Assembly: GCF_022458985.1 (NCBI RefSeq)
Contig: NC_061777.1
Coordinates: 10,704,668-10,768,667, forward strand
DNA length: 64,000 nucleotides
Direction: 5' to 3'
DNA from: Mugil cephalus
Taxonomy: Eukaryota; Chordata; Actinopteri; Mugiliformes; Mugilidae
Position numbers and translations under genes: made by a program. Positions 53,540-64,000 of this stretch are shown piece after piece. Under the pieces are notes generated by a model. That model searched no databases. It saw nothing but the letters and a program-made list of their open reading frames with translations, and was not told the origin of the DNA. Each line of letters begins with the position of its first letter. The stretch's first letter is position 1.

Positions 53540-64000
<10,461 letters not shown>

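Overview
The window is vertebrate nuclear DNA, most likely from a ray-finned (teleost) fish. The genes have many short exons joined at GT-AG junctions, long AT-rich introns and non-coding first exons. The DNA is sprinkled with microsatellites and decayed fish-type transposons (Tc1-like, L1-type LINE, hAT-like). I see no operons, bacterial or phage genes, CRISPR array, rRNA or tRNA gene. Assignments rest on reading translated exons and joining them in phase against remembered vertebrate protein families; no search was run.

Layout. Bases 1-20.9 kb: no protein-coding exon recognised; three relics resembling one Tc1-like family, a hAT-like fragment, a decayed fish interspersed repeat, simple repeats and several stretches that look like regulatory DNA. 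Bases 21.0-29.9 kb, plus strand: mier3, complete, 13 coding exons and a long 3' UTR. Bases 30.5-33.05 kb, minus strand: elac1 (short-form tRNase Z), complete, 5 coding exons. Bases 33.1-36.3 kb: intergenic DNA with a diverged duplicated segment and the probable me2 3' UTR. Bases 36.3-50.2 kb, minus strand: me2 (mitochondrial NAD malic enzyme), complete, 14 coding exons plus a non-coding first exon, with a dead Tc1-like transposon in one intron. Bases 50.2-53.5 kb: the 3' end of a dead LINE and the probable mapk4 3' UTR. Bases 53.5-64.0 kb, minus strand: mapk4 (atypical kinase ERK4), 8 coding exons, cut by the window edge so that roughly the first 70 residues are missing.

mapk4, me2 and elac1 all read the same way, from high to low coordinates, the order I recall for human 18q21 (MAPK4-ME2-ELAC1-SMAD4). 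Here mier3, whose human counterpart lies on chromosome 5, faces elac1 tail to tail where smad4 would be expected. The four genes are functionally unrelated housekeeping or signalling genes: nuclear HDAC corepressor, tRNA-end processing/repair, mitochondrial malate metabolism and MK5 signalling. Linkage looks historical rather than a pathway cluster.

Most notable observations: an Arg-to-Cys change in the mapk4 activation-segment motif, a greatly lengthened Ser/Pro-rich mapk4 tail, a GC-AG intron in elac1, and an elac1 poly(A) signal that overlaps its stop codon. I found no convincing new biological system.
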